The notes: a model not told the origin generated them from the letters alone. Shown: positions 1 through 8,994, numbered from the stretch's first letter. The stretch is DNA of 64,000 bases from JBEEJZ01 sp041168905 (GCA_041168905.1 JBEEJZ010000005.1:1-64000); one strand, 5' to 3'. Numbers and translations are program-made.

Positions 1-813
1 ATCGTGGGCATGCTGCCGGAGGGCAACTGGATCAGCCGCGCGCCCAGCCTCAAGCGCAAGGCCATTCTGATCGCCAAGGTGCAAGACGAAGGCGGTCATG
101 GCCTGTACCTGTACAGCGCCGCCGAAACCCTGGGCACCTCCAGAGACCAGATGCTGGATGCTCTGCACACCGGCAAGGCCAAGTACAGCTCCATCTTCAA
201 CTACCCCACGCTCAACTGGGCCGATGTGGGCGTGATTGGCTGGTTGGTCGATGGCGCGGCCATCATGAACCAGATTCCGCTGTGCCGCTGCTCCTACGGC
301 CCTTACGCCCGTGCCATGGTGCGCGTGTGCAAGGAAGAAAGCTTTCACCAGCGCCAGGGCTACGAAGCCCTCTTGGTGATGATGCAGGGCACACAGGCCC
401 AGAAAGACATGGTTCAGGACGCGGTGAACCGCCTGTGGTGGAAGTGCCTTGCCATGTTTGGCCCCCCCGACGCCGACAGCCCCAACAGCGTGCAGGGCAT
501 GCGCTGGGGCATCAAGCGCATCAGCAACGACGACCTGCGCCAGAAGTTTGTGGACGCCACCGTGCCCCAGGCCAAGGTGCTGGGCGTGACCCTGCCCGAC
601 CCCGACCTGAAGTGGAACGAGGAGCGCCAGCACTACGACTACGGTCAGATCGATTGGGACGAGTTCTGGCAAACCGTCAACGGCAACGGCCCTTGCAACA
701 AGGAGCGCCTGTCCACCCGGGTCAAGGCCTGGAACGACGGTGCCTGGGTGCGCGAAGCCGCGCTGGCCCACGCCCGCAAACAGCAACAACGCCAACACAA
801 GGAGGCCGCATGA
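1..813 (+). CDS. paaA: Phenylacetyl-CoA 1,2-epoxidase catalytic subunit PaaA (5' end outside window)
   Basis: Diiron oxygenase subunit that inserts oxygen into the aromatic ring of phenylacetyl-CoA, the first committed ring-activation step of aerobic phenylacetate catabolism in the cytoplasm. The reading frame is open from the first base and gives about 270 codons, against roughly 310-330 for the family, so some 50 N-terminal residues lie upstream of the window. The segment GGHGLYLYSAAETLG and the later EESFHQRQGYE stretch, which carries diiron-ligand-type Glu and His residues, are typical of PaaA. The stop codon overlaps the paaB start as ATGA, and a strong AAGGAGG for paaB lies inside the last paaA codons. 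Identity rests on family recognition plus the complete paaBCDE-paaX context. Confidence 0.95.
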   Translation: MVGMLPEGNWISRAPSLKRKAILIAKVQDEGGHGLYLYSAAETLGTSRDQMLDALHTGKAKYSSIFNYPTLNWADVGVIGWLVDGAAIMNQIPLCRCSYGPYARAMVRVCKEESFHQRQGYEALLVMMQGTQAQKDMVQDAVNRLWWKCLAMFGPPDADSPNSVQGMRWGIKRISNDDLRQKFVDATVPQAKVLGVTLPDPDLKWNEERQHYDYGQIDWDEFWQTVNGNGPCNKERLSTRVKAWNDGAWVREAALAHARKQQQRQHKEAA

Positions 814-1112
814 GCACGCCCACATCCGCATTGAAAGAATGGCCCCTCTGGGAAGTTTTTGTTCGCAGCAAGCAGGGCCTGGAGCACAAGCACTGTGGCA
901 GCCTGCACGCCTCTGACGCCCGCCATGCGCTGGAGATGGCGCGCGACGTCTACACCCGCCGCCAGGAGGGCGTCAGCATCTGGGTCGTGCCCTCCAGCAA
1001 CATCACCGCCAGCAACCCCGATGACAAGGGCGAACTGTTCGACCCCGCCGCCGACAAGATCTACCGCCACCCCACGTTCTACGAAATTCCCGAAGAAGTG
1101 GGGCATATGTGA
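810..1112 (+). CDS. paaB: Phenylacetyl-CoA epoxidase subunit PaaB
   Basis: Small subunit (100 aa) that bridges PaaA-PaaC heterodimers in the epoxidase complex; it has no catalytic role of its own. The sequence begins MSTPTSALKEWPLWEVFVRS and contains the LEHKHCGSLHA segment characteristic of the family, with the usual length of about 95-100 residues. ATG at 810 was chosen because it overlaps the paaA stop (ATGA) and sits just after AAGGAGG. The end overlaps the paaC start (ATGTGATG), which implies translational coupling through the operon. Confidence 0.95.
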   Translation: MSTPTSALKEWPLWEVFVRSKQGLEHKHCGSLHASDARHALEMARDVYTRRQEGVSIWVVPSSNITASNPDDKGELFDPAADKIYRHPTFYEIPEEVGHM

Positions 1113-1894
1113 TGAAGGCTCCAACGGAATACCTGCTACATCTGGCCGATAACGCGCTGGTTCTAGGCCAGCGCAACGCCGAATGGTGCGGCCATGGTCC
1201 CATTCTTGAAGAAGACATCGCCATGTCCAACATCAGCTTGGACCACATCGGCCAAGCGCGCTTGTTGTACCAGGCGGTGGCCGAGCTGCAAGGCGGCGAC
1301 GTCACCGAAGACCGGCTGGCCTATTTCCGCGACGTACCGGAGTTTCGCAACTACACACTGCTGGAGCTGCCCCAGCACGGCCCGCTGGTGGGCTATGCCC
1401 AGAGCGACATGGACTACGCCACCACCATTGTTCGCAACTTTTTGTACAGCGCGCTCATGGTGCTGGTGTGGGAAGCCCTGCAAAGCTCGGGCGATGCGCA
1501 GCTGGCCGCCATTGCCGCCAAGTCGTTGAAGGAAACCCGCTACCACCTGCGCCATTCGCGTGACTGGCTGGTACGCATGGGCGACGGCACCGACGAATCG
1601 CGCGCCCGGGTGCAAGCTGCGCTGGCGCACCTGATGCCTTACACCCAGGAGTTCTGGAGCAGCAACGCAGCGCAAACCCAGGCGGTGCAGGCCGGGGTGG
1701 GCGTGGATACCCGCACCCTGCGCGCCGATTGGGATGCGCTGGTTGATGACGCCCTGCAGGAGGCCACTTTGTCCCGTCCGTCCAGCGAAGGCTACGTTAC
1801 CCAGGGCCAGAACGGCGTGCACTCCGAGCACCTGGGCTACTTGCTGGCCGAGATGCAAAGTCTGGCGCGTGCCCATCCTGATGGCCGCTGGTGA
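1112..1894 (+). CDS. paaC: Phenylacetyl-CoA epoxidase structural subunit PaaC
   Basis: Structural, non-catalytic partner of PaaA in the epoxidase, 260 aa. The ferritin-like fold is visible as long helices with ETRYHLRHSRDW near residue 145 and an N-terminal part YLLHLADNALVLGQRN that is highly typical of PaaC. ATG 1112 overlaps the paaB stop; GTG 1109 is one codon upstream in frame and cannot be excluded. The 3' end overlaps the start of paaD by 14 nt. Confidence 0.95.
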   Translation: MKAPTEYLLHLADNALVLGQRNAEWCGHGPILEEDIAMSNISLDHIGQARLLYQAVAELQGGDVTEDRLAYFRDVPEFRNYTLLELPQHGPLVGYAQSDMDYATTIVRNFLYSALMVLVWEALQSSGDAQLAAIAAKSLKETRYHLRHSRDWLVRMGDGTDESRARVQAALAHLMPYTQEFWSSNAAQTQAVQAGVGVDTRTLRADWDALVDDALQEATLSRPSSEGYVTQGQNGVHSEHLGYLLAEMQSLARAHPDGRW

Positions 1895-2432
1895 GGTTGT
1901 CGAAGTGACGGCCGCATCAAATTCGGCAGACGTCGTTCAGGCAGCCTGGGCGGCACTGGAAACCCTGGCCGACCCCGAGATTCCGGTGGTGTCGCTGCGC
2001 GAGCTGGGCATCTTGCGGGATGTGCGCCAGGGTGCTGCCGGGCTGGAGGTGGTCATCACGCCCACCTACAACGGCTGCCCGGCCATGGGCCAGATCGAGG
2101 ACGATGTGCGTGCCACCCTGCAGGCACAGGGGCTGAGCGCCACGGTGGTGACCCAGCTGGCCCCGGCCTGGACCACCGACTGGATGAGCGATGCTGCCCG
2201 CGACAAGCTGCGAGCCTACGGCATCGCGCCGCCGCACACCTTGCCGGCCACTCCCTCGGGCACCAGCGTGCTGCGTTTTCAGCCGCGCCGGCCGCTGGCC
2301 GAGTCCATCGCCTGCACCCAGTGCGGCTCGGTGCACACGGTCGAGACCTCGCACTTTGGTTCCACGGCCTGCAAGGCGCTTTACAAATGCCTGGACTGCA
2401 AAGAGCCGTTTGATTACTTCAAGCCGTACTGA
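1881..2432 (+). CDS. paaD: PaaD, Fe-S assembly factor of the phenylacetyl-CoA epoxidase
   Basis: MIP18/SufT-like (DUF59) protein of 183 aa thought to help assemble the metal centres of the epoxidase. The N-terminal domain contains ADPEIPVVSLRELGILRDV, and the C-terminus has a four-cysteine zinc-ribbon-like module (CTQC about residue 139, then a CKALYKC and LDC cluster). ATG 1881 lies inside paaC and was chosen because the protein then has the usual length and no better start exists downstream. It is followed by a 65-nt gap before paaE, the largest gap in this operon. Confidence 0.93.
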   Translation: MAAGEVVEVTAASNSADVVQAAWAALETLADPEIPVVSLRELGILRDVRQGAAGLEVVITPTYNGCPAMGQIEDDVRATLQAQGLSATVVTQLAPAWTTDWMSDAARDKLRAYGIAPPHTLPATPSGTSVLRFQPRRPLAESIACTQCGSVHTVETSHFGSTACKALYKCLDCKEPFDYFKPY

Positions 2433-2497
2433 TTCAAGCTGTATGGGTTCAAGCCCAACTTAACCTGCAACCAGGGCCCCTGGCCCGGAGACTGTTC

Positions 2498-3595
2498 ATG
2501 TCCGCACCCCGTTTTCATGATCTCACCGTCAAGCGCATCAGCCCGGAGGCTGCTGGCTCCGTGGCCATCACGTTCGACATTCCGGCCGCCGCGCGCGAAG
2601 CCTTTGCGTTTGAGCCCGGCCAGTTTTTGACGTTGCGCGCCCAGGTCAGCGGCCAGGACGTGCGTCGCAACTACTCCATTAGCAGCCCGCGCAGCCAGTT
2701 CACCCGTCACGGCGAGCTTGAAATCGGCATCCGCCCGGTGGAGGGCGGCGTGTTTTCCAACTGGGCGGCTACGTCCTTGAAGGCGGGCGATACCCTGGCC
2801 GTGATGCCGCCCGAAGGCCGCTTCACCGTCAAGAAAGCGCGCGCCATTCACCGTGTGGGCTTTGCGGCTGGCTCGGGTATCACGCCCATCCTGGCAATTG
2901 CTGCGACCACCCTGGAGGAACAGCCCGATTCCAAGTTCAGCCTGGTCTACGGCAACCGCCGCATGTCCAGCGTGATGTTCAACGAGGCCCTGCAAGACCT
3001 CAAGGACCGCTACCCCAACCGCTTCACCATGATTCATGTGCTCTCCCGGCAGTCGCAAGAGGTGGACTTGCTGCAGGGCCGCATCGACGGCGCCAAGGTG
3101 CGCGCCATCGTCGAGGCCCTCTTGCCGGCCAAAAGTATGGACGAGGTCTTCATCTGCGGCCCCGAGGCCATGATCGATGCCACTCACCAGGCCCTCATTG
3201 CTGCCGGCGTACCCGAGAGCCGCGTGTATTCGGAGCGCTTTGCCTCCGGCCCGGCCCAGGCCGCCAAGGTGCAAGCCGACACCGATGCCGGCCCCAAAAC
3301 CGCAGCCGCCCACAAGACCATCGCCCTCACGGTGGTGCTGGATGGCAAGCAGCACGAGCTGGCGCTGGGCCCCGACGAGCATGTGCTGGACGCCGCCCTG
3401 AACGCCGGGCTGGACCTGCCCTATTCCTGCAAAGCCGGTGTGTGTTGCACCTGCCGCGCCAAGGTGCTGGATGGCCGGGCCATCATGGACAAGAACTTCA
3501 CGCTGGAGTCCAGCGAAATGGACCAGGGTTTTGTGCTGAGCTGCCAGGCCCGAGCCACCTCGCCGCGCCTCGTGGTGAGTTTCGACGAGCGTTAA
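2498..3595 (+). CDS. paaE: Phenylacetyl-CoA epoxidase reductase PaaE
   Basis: NAD(P)H-dependent reductase that feeds electrons to the PaaA diiron centre. Domains in order: FAD-binding ferredoxin-reductase domain with RRNYSIS (the RxYS flavin motif), NAD-binding domain with GSGITPILAIA, and a C-terminal plant-type 2Fe-2S ferredoxin with CKAGVCCTC (C-x4-C-x2-C) and a fourth Cys in VLSCQAR. Length 365 aa matches the family (about 355-365). An AGAC/GGAGAC-like ribosome site precedes ATG 2498. Confidence 0.95.
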   Translation: MSAPRFHDLTVKRISPEAAGSVAITFDIPAAAREAFAFEPGQFLTLRAQVSGQDVRRNYSISSPRSQFTRHGELEIGIRPVEGGVFSNWAATSLKAGDTLAVMPPEGRFTVKKARAIHRVGFAAGSGITPILAIAATTLEEQPDSKFSLVYGNRRMSSVMFNEALQDLKDRYPNRFTMIHVLSRQSQEVDLLQGRIDGAKVRAIVEALLPAKSMDEVFICGPEAMIDATHQALIAAGVPESRVYSERFASGPAQAAKVQADTDAGPKTAAAHKTIALTVVLDGKQHELALGPDEHVLDAALNAGLDLPYSCKAGVCCTCRAKVLDGRAIMDKNFTLESSEMDQGFVLSCQARATSPRLVVSFDER

Positions 3596-3605
3596 GCTCG
3601 AACGC

Positions 3606-4556
3606 ATGTTTCCTCACTTGCAACAGCGCCTGGACGACTTTCGGCAGCAAAGCCGCGTTCAGGCGGGCTCCCTCATCATTTCGGTCTTTGGCGATGCCGT
3701 CTTGCCGCGCGGCGGCAGCCTCTGGCTGGGCAGCCTGATCGGCTTGCTGGAGCCTCTGGGTTTGAACGAGCGCCTGGTGCGCACATCGGTGTTTCGGCTG
3801 GCCAAAGAGGGCTGGTTGCAGGCGCAGGCGCAGGGCCGGCGCACCGACTATCAGCTCACGCCCACCGGCCAGCGCCGCTTTGATGAAGCGGCGCGCCAGA
3901 TCTACGCCGCCGAATCGCCGCTGTGGGACCGCCGCTGGCGGCTGATCATGGTGGTGGGTGAGCTGCCAGCGCGCCAGCGCGAGCAGCTGCGCCGGGCCTT
4001 GTTCTGGCAGGGCTTTGGCGACCTGGCGCCCGGCTGCTTCGTGCACCCCGGTGCCGATCTGAACACCGCCTTTGACGCCCTGGTGACCGACGGCATGGCC
4101 GAACAGGTGCCGCAGCTGATCTCGCTGGTGGCGGCCAACCCGCGTGTGGGCGTGTCGGCCACCGACGACGACATCGTGCGCCGGGCCTGGAACCTCGACC
4201 GGCTGGCGGCCGACTACACCGCCTTTGCCCAGCAGTACCAGCCCATGCTGGACGAGCTGCGTAGCGCGTCGCCCGAGCACATCGATGCCCAGGAGGCGTT
4301 TTTGGCCCGCACCCTGCTCATACACGACTACCGCCGCCTGCTGCTGCGCGACCCCGAGCTGCCCGAAGTGCTGCTACCCACCGCCTGGCCCGGCCACGCT
4401 GCCCGCGCCCTGTGCAAGGAAATCTACCGCCGCCTGCTCAGCGCCTCCGAACAGTTTCTGGACCAACACCTGCACCTCGCCAACGGCACCACTCCCCCCG
4501 CATCGGCCCTGCTACAGCAGCGGTTTCAGGGGCTGGATGTGTTGGCGGGGGTGTAG
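3606..4556 (+). CDS. paaX: PaaX-family repressor of phenylacetate catabolism
   Basis: Transcriptional repressor (316 aa) that releases its targets when phenylacetyl-CoA binds. The N-terminal winged helix (RVQAGSLIISVFGDAVLPRGG to about residue 80, with RTSVFRLAKEGWL as recognition region) and the following PaaX effector domain are both full length. The gene starts 10 nt after paaE and so is probably cotranscribed, giving feedback control of the operon. No operator is visible because the paa promoter is upstream of the window. Confidence 0.93.
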   Translation: MFPHLQQRLDDFRQQSRVQAGSLIISVFGDAVLPRGGSLWLGSLIGLLEPLGLNERLVRTSVFRLAKEGWLQAQAQGRRTDYQLTPTGQRRFDEAARQIYAAESPLWDRRWRLIMVVGELPARQREQLRRALFWQGFGDLAPGCFVHPGADLNTAFDALVTDGMAEQVPQLISLVAANPRVGVSATDDDIVRRAWNLDRLAADYTAFAQQYQPMLDELRSASPEHIDAQEAFLARTLLIHDYRRLLLRDPELPEVLLPTAWPGHAARALCKEIYRRLLSASEQFLDQHLHLANGTTPPASALLQQRFQGLDVLAGV

Positions 4557-4681
4557 GGATTTGCGCTTTGCGACAGACCCGCGTTGACCCAGACGATGCA
4601 CTGGAGCTGACCGACGCATTCTTCCAACACGCCGACGAGTCAAGGGAGTGCCAGCAGGCTGGACCAGCCGTCCACATGGTG

Positions 4682-4716
4682 TTGCTACTCTTGGTTGGTG
4701 GTTATAATAACCACCA
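4682..4716 (+). promoter_or_regulatory. hicAB promoter with perfect palindromic operator over the -10 box
   Basis: A 21-bp perfect palindrome occupies 4696-4716: arms TGGTGGTTAT and ATAACCACCA around a central A. It contains a consensus -10 box TATAAT at 4703-4708, and its last base is the A of the hicA ATG. A candidate -35 is TTGCTA at 4682 with a short 15-bp spacer. The -10 box ends 7 nt before the ATG, so transcription should begin at or next to the start codon. HicB proteins with a ribbon-helix-helix domain autorepress their operons, so this is the expected operator. Confidence 0.75.
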
Positions 4717-4901
4717 TGAACAGCAGGCAAGTCATCAAGCAACTGGAAGCCGAAGGCTGGTACTTGGCCCGCGTGAAGGGTTCGCACCACCAGTTCAAGC
4801 ACCCCAGCAAGCCGGGCTTGGTGACGGTGAAACACCCTGACGGTGACATTCCCACCCCCACGCTATACAGCATTCAGCGCCAAGCCGGCTGGCGCAAGTA
4901 A
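4716..4901 (+). CDS. hicA: HicA-family mRNA interferase toxin
   Basis: Small toxin (61 aa) of a type II toxin-antitoxin pair that cleaves mRNA. The dsRBD-like fold is recognised from MNSRQVIKQLEAEGWYLARVKGSHHQF, with the catalytic-type histidine in GSHHQF, and the C-terminal PTPTLYSIQRQAGW segment. ATG 4716 was chosen over the in-frame TTG 4695 because HicA proteins begin a few residues before the VIKxLE helix. No Shine-Dalgarno sequence precedes it; the bases before the ATG are the operator. hicB follows after 14 nt. Confidence 0.92.
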   Translation: MNSRQVIKQLEAEGWYLARVKGSHHQFKHPSKPGLVTVKHPDGDIPTPTLYSIQRQAGWRK

Positions 4902-4915
4902 TAGGAGCCACACCC

Positions 4916-5311
4916 ATGAAATTCACCGTTGTTTTGCATACCGATGATGGCCAACGCTACGGCGTCACTGTGCCCGACTTGCCCGGCTGCTTTTCTGGCG
5001 GCGACAACCTGGACGATGCCTTGGAGAGCGTGTTGGAGGCGATTGACCTGCATGTTGAAACCCTGCTGGAAGACGGCGGCGATCTGCCCGCGCGGCAACC
5101 CATTGCCATCCACCACGCCAACCCGGACTACGCCGGCGGCGTGTGGGCGGTGGTGGACGCCCCGGTGGAGAAGTACTTTGGCCCCGCCGAAAAAATCAAC
5201 ATCACCGTGCCGCGCGTGGTACTGGCCCGCATTGACGATTACGCCAAAAACCACGGCATGAGCCGCAGCGGTTTTTTGGTGGAAGCGGCGCGCAGCGCTA
5301 TGCACGCCTGA
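4916..5311 (+). CDS. hicB: HicB-family antitoxin
   Basis: Antitoxin of 131 aa that neutralises HicA and represses the operon. The N-terminal partial RNase-H-like fold is seen in YGVTVPDLPGCFSGGDNLDDALE (typical D-LPGC-S-GD motif), and the C-terminus INITVPRVVLARIDDYAKNHGMSRSGFLVEAARSAM is a ribbon-helix-helix DNA-binding domain. It has a GGAG site before ATG 4916. Its 3' end is only 9 nt from the stop of the convergent restriction gene, with no obvious terminator between. Confidence 0.93.
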   Translation: MKFTVVLHTDDGQRYGVTVPDLPGCFSGGDNLDDALESVLEAIDLHVETLLEDGGDLPARQPIAIHHANPDYAGGVWAVVDAPVEKYFGPAEKINITVPRVVLARIDDYAKNHGMSRSGFLVEAARSAMHA

Positions 5312-5320
5312 CCTGCTTGG

Positions 5321-8300
5321 CTATTCCGCCCAGCGGCCATCGGCCTGCACTCGCACTCGGCCCAGGGCATGCAGGGTGTCGAGCAGCGTGGGCAGGCGTT
5401 CGCGCCAGCGGCCCCGGCCGTTGAAGTGGGCGGCCACATCGTCCAAGGCCAGGGCGCGACCAGCCTGGGCCAACACGTCGGCCACGGCCTTGATTTGCTC
5501 GGGCAAGTTGGCGGGCCAGGGGCGCTGCGCCACGATGGGCGCGGTGGGTTTGGGGGTGGCGCTCGCTTCGGGCGCAGTGTCCTCAGTATCCGTACTGGTG
5601 TCGACGTGGACATCAGCGTCCAGCGTCGCCTGTGTGCCCTTGCCGGCCTGCTGAAAGTCCGGGCGCAGCCAGCGCACCGTGCCCGCCGCTTCTTCAGCGG
5701 CGCGCTGGGCGTTCAGTTCCACCAAACGTAGCAACAGCGCGTCGGTGTCAGCAGGCAAACTGAGGTCGGCCCAGCCGTAGGCCTGCAGCACGGCGGTGTC
5801 TAGCTCGTCGTGCAGGCTGCGCAGCACGCCCACCAAGCCGTGTTCGTGGATGGCCTTCTCTTTGGCGGTCAGTGGCTCGCCGCTGCGCAGCTTGTCCAGC
5901 ACGTTGTACATGGCCGTGAGGGTGGCATCGGCATGGGCCAACTGTTGAGTTTTCCGGTGCGCGTCGATCTGCTCGGCCAGCGTGCGGATGCGATCGGCCA
6001 GCGCCCCTGCCGGGTCCAGGTCAGGAAAGGGGAACGCCTCGAAGCATCGGGTTTTGACGTAAACGGGGTCATTGCCTACCCCTAGCCAGCTGCCAGCTGC
6101 TAGTGCCCACGCGCCATGTACACGGCTGGAGAGAACACCGAGGTGGAATCCCTCCTGCAGGGCGATGGCCACCAGCTTGTTGTCAGGCAGCACGCTGGCG
6201 TCCAGAAATTGGAACAGCCGGTGCTTGGCAGTCTCGACGGTCGCAATGTACCGAGATAGACCTGCGAGGGCTGGGCGCAAGTCCTTTCGGGGCTCGCCAA
6301 ACAGCCACCAGTTGTCTCGGTACGTAGCCCGGTTGTTCTGGTCACGCTCTGGCTTGACCCGCTCTAACAGCCACTGGTAAGCGGCAGGGTAACGTTGCCG
6401 GACTTCCTCGGCGGTCAGCCCGAACAGGTCAATCACCATGACGTCGCGCGGCGTGGCTGTTAGGTCGCGCCCATTGCGGTACTCCCGAATGTGGCTCTCA
6501 AGGCCGGGCACCGTGCCCAACCCCAGGCTGGCCGCCTCTTGGCGAGTGACGATGAAGCCTGCACCGTGCAGTTTCACACCCGGCGAGGAGATACCGCCCA
6601 TGGCCTGCAACCCCTTCGCCGCCGCCACGTTGGCGCCCACTGCCAAGTCCGCGTGCAGCAGCCCTTTGCGCTCGGCCAGTTCCACCGCCACTTCGCCAAA
6701 GTCACCCGCCTGCTCGCGCTGCACGGTCAACACCCGCCCTTCGGCCTGCCCTGGTGCCAACACCGTCATGGCAATGCGCACGGCGGCACCATTGGCGCTG
6801 TCCACCCAGGGGTGGTCCGGTACGGCGAACGCCAAATGCACCACGCCCGCAACGGGGTGGGCTGTGCCGGGGGCCGATTTCTGCGCGTTTGGCAGCATGG
6901 GGCCACCGGCATGCCCCGCCCCGTTGCCAGCCACAGCTGTCGGCACACAAGTACCCAAAGAACCCTCGAACGCCGCCTCAACCACCCGCCGGTTGAACGT
7001 CTGCCTCAAGCTGTTGGTGGTGATCAGACCCATACGCCGCACGGCCCCGACCCCAACCAAGGCTGCGGCCCGCGCCCACCAGAACATCACAAAGTCCGCA
7101 CTGTCGGGCACATCAGGCCAAGCGGCGCGCAGGGCGTTCACATAGCCATCGCCCAACGCTGCCCGCATGGTTGATGCGCCAATGAACGGCGGGTTGCCGA
7201 CAATGAAGTCGGCCTGGGGCCACTGGGCCTGCCGGGGGTTCACGTAGCGCCACTGCACCACCTGGGCGGCTTCGTCGGGCACTGGCTGCCCGGTCACGGG
7301 GTGGGGCTTGGTGCTTACGCCGTCCCAGCGGGTCAGCACCCGGCCATTGGCATCGGTCATGGGCTCGGTGCGGTCGTAGGCCAGCACCGCGTCGCGGTGC
7401 TCGATGTTGCCGTAGTCGTGCACCACGGGCTCGGCCACACTGGCCCGCCCATTGGTGCGGATATGCCACTGCAGAAAGCCTATCCAAAGCACCAGCTCGG
7501 CCAAGGCGGCGGCGCGTTCGTTCAGCTCCACCCCGCGCAACTGCTGCAGGGTGACGGTTTCGCGGCCCAGGTCGAGCGCGTCTTGTGTGTCGCCCAGGGC
7601 GCCCAGCTGGTTCAACACCTCGCCCTCCAGGCGCTTGAGGTGTTCCAGCGTCACATACAGGAAGTTGGCACTGCCGCAGGCTGGGTCTAGCACGCGCAGG
7701 GTGCACAGGCGGTGCAAAAAGTCCTTCACCTGCTGGCGGGCCTCTGTCCATTTAGCGCGCACGGCGGCGTTGTGGCGGTCCAGCGCGGCAAAGTCTTTCT
7801 TGGTCTTGACGGCGGGCGGATGCGTTTCCAGCTCGGCGGCCTCGTGCGCCAGCAGCAGGGCGGCGGCCTGGGCGTTGGCCCATTCAGCGCGCAGGGGCTC
7901 TATCACCGTGGGCAGCACCAGCCGCTCGACGTAGGCGCGGGGCGTGTAGTGCGCTCCCAGGGTGTGGCGCTCGTCCGGGTCCAGCGCTCGCTCCAAAAGG
8001 GTGCCGAAGATGGCGGGCTCCACCTCGCGCCAGTTGGCTTTGGCCGCCTGTATCAGCAGGTCGACTTGCTCAGGCGTCAGCAGCAGGCTGTAGCCGTCGG
8101 CGCTGTCGCCCTTGAACAGCTTGCCGTTGAACTTGAGCACCTGTTTGACCAGAGCGACCGAGAAGCCACCCCGGTCCATGTCGGCCCACAGGCTGCGCAG
8201 CATCAGCTGCAGCGTGGCTGGGTTCTCACGGTGCTGCAGGAGCAGCGCCTGAAAGGAGCCCTTGGGCAGTAGTTCGATGTCCTCGGCGAACATGGAAAAC

Positions 8301-8959
8301 AGGCAGCGCGAGAGGTACGCCGCCACGATGTGTGGCCTGTTCCCAGCCTGCTCCAATGATCGGGCCAGCAGGGCCAACTTGTTGGACACATCGCGGGTGA
8401 CTTTGGCGGCGATCAGCGCCGGGTTGAGGTCATCTGGATGTGTCCAAATCTTGTGTAAGCGGGCCAGCACCTCGGGCTTGACTAGGTCAGCTAGCAAGAT
8501 GCGATGGCTGCGCGGGTCTGGGAAGGGCGTGTAGGTGCCCCCGCTGCGGCTGAACTCGGCGTACACCTCGATCACGGTGCCCACGTCCACCACCAGTACG
8601 AAGGGTGGGCGCCCCTCTTGGGCGGGTAGCGCACGTGCATAGCCCTCGCCCTGGCTGCGGGCACGTAACAGGCCATCGTCGAAGCCCTTGGTGTTGGCTC
8701 CGGCTTTGAGCTTTTTGGCTTCCAGTACGAAGTGGCCGCGCTTGTAGCAGTCCACGCGGCCCGCGCTGTTGGAGCCGTCACCGTGGTTGAAAGTGACGGG
8801 ACGCTCGAACATGTAGTCCTGTGCGGGCGTGGGGTGCGGTTTGGGCACGCCCAGTAGCTCGCACAAGTCCATGACGAAGGTTTGAGCGGTGGCCAGCTCG
8901 CTCGCTGTGACTCCCTGCCAGCGTTCGATGAACGCCTGCGCCGTTATTGTTTGGTTCAT
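5321..8959 (-). CDS. MmeI-like (type IIL) restriction-modification enzyme, copy 1
   Basis: Single polypeptide of 1212 aa combining a nuclease, an adenine-N6 methyltransferase and a target-recognition region. The N-terminal PD-(D/E)XK site is D70-X9-E80-A-K82, the same spacing and positions known for MmeI, so the nuclease looks intact. A helical linker follows (FGTLLERALDPDERHTLGAHYTP about 318-340), then SAM motif I DPACGSANFL at 425-434 (the usual GSG is GSA) and catalytic motif IV GNPPF at 588-592. After the AYGWADLSLP segment there is an extra C-terminal extension of about 150 aa, acidic and Pro-rich, ending in a winged-helix-like stretch. No separate methylase or specificity gene is needed. 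Recognition sequence cannot be predicted. Confidence 0.85.
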   Translation of the reverse strand: MNQTITAQAFIERWQGVTASELATAQTFVMDLCELLGVPKPHPTPAQDYMFERPVTFNHGDGSNSAGRVDCYKRGHFVLEAKKLKAGANTKGFDDGLLRARSQGEGYARALPAQEGRPPFVLVVDVGTVIEVYAEFSRSGGTYTPFPDPRSHRILLADLVKPEVLARLHKIWTHPDDLNPALIAAKVTRDVSNKLALLARSLEQAGNRPHIVAAYLSRCLFSMFAEDIELLPKGSFQALLLQHRENPATLQLMLRSLWADMDRGGFSVALVKQVLKFNGKLFKGDSADGYSLLLTPEQVDLLIQAAKANWREVEPAIFGTLLERALDPDERHTLGAHYTPRAYVERLVLPTVIEPLRAEWANAQAAALLLAHEAAELETHPPAVKTKKDFAALDRHNAAVRAKWTEARQQVKDFLHRLCTLRVLDPACGSANFLYVTLEHLKRLEGEVLNQLGALGDTQDALDLGRETVTLQQLRGVELNERAAALAELVLWIGFLQWHIRTNGRASVAEPVVHDYGNIEHRDAVLAYDRTEPMTDANGRVLTRWDGVSTKPHPVTGQPVPDEAAQVVQWRYVNPRQAQWPQADFIVGNPPFIGASTMRAALGDGYVNALRAAWPDVPDSADFVMFWWARAAALVGVGAVRRMGLITTNSLRQTFNRRVVEAAFEGSLGTCVPTAVAGNGAGHAGGPMLPNAQKSAPGTAHPVAGVVHLAFAVPDHPWVDSANGAAVRIAMTVLAPGQAEGRVLTVQREQAGDFGEVAVELAERKGLLHADLAVGANVAAAKGLQAMGGISSPGVKLHGAGFIVTRQEAASLGLGTVPGLESHIREYRNGRDLTATPRDVMVIDLFGLTAEEVRQRYPAAYQWLLERVKPERDQNNRATYRDNWWLFGEPRKDLRPALAGLSRYIATVETAKHRLFQFLDASVLPDNKLVAIALQEGFHLGVLSSRVHGAWALAAGSWLGVGNDPVYVKTRCFEAFPFPDLDPAGALADRIRTLAEQIDAHRKTQQLAHADATLTAMYNVLDKLRSGEPLTAKEKAIHEHGLVGVLRSLHDELDTAVLQAYGWADLSLPADTDALLLRLVELNAQRAAEEAAGTVRWLRPDFQQAGKGTQATLDADVHVDTSTDTEDTAPEASATPKPTAPIVAQRPWPANLPEQIKAVADVLAQAGRALALDDVAAHFNGRGRWRERLPTLLDTLHALGRVRVQADGRWAE

Positions 8960-8966
8960 GGTTTTG

Positions 8967-8994
8967 ATGATAGTTGGGGCGCAAATCCAACCAA
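8967..8994 (-). promoter_or_regulatory. Predicted leaderless promoter of MmeI-like gene 1
   Basis: On the minus strand a -10 box TATCAT (8972-8967, five of six consensus bases) ends 7 nt before the ATG at 8959, and TTGGTT at 8994-8989 with a 16-bp spacer is a modest -35. No Shine-Dalgarno sequence lies between, so an mRNA starting at or next to the ATG is predicted. Confidence 0.45.

Noticed and set aside
2414..3607. Minus-strand open frame of 397 codons opposite paaE
   Set aside because: Shadow of paaE, which has complete flavin, NAD and 2Fe-2S motifs.
4716..8959. hicAB as part of one operon with the MmeI-like gene
   Set aside because: They are convergent and only 9 nt apart at their 3' ends.
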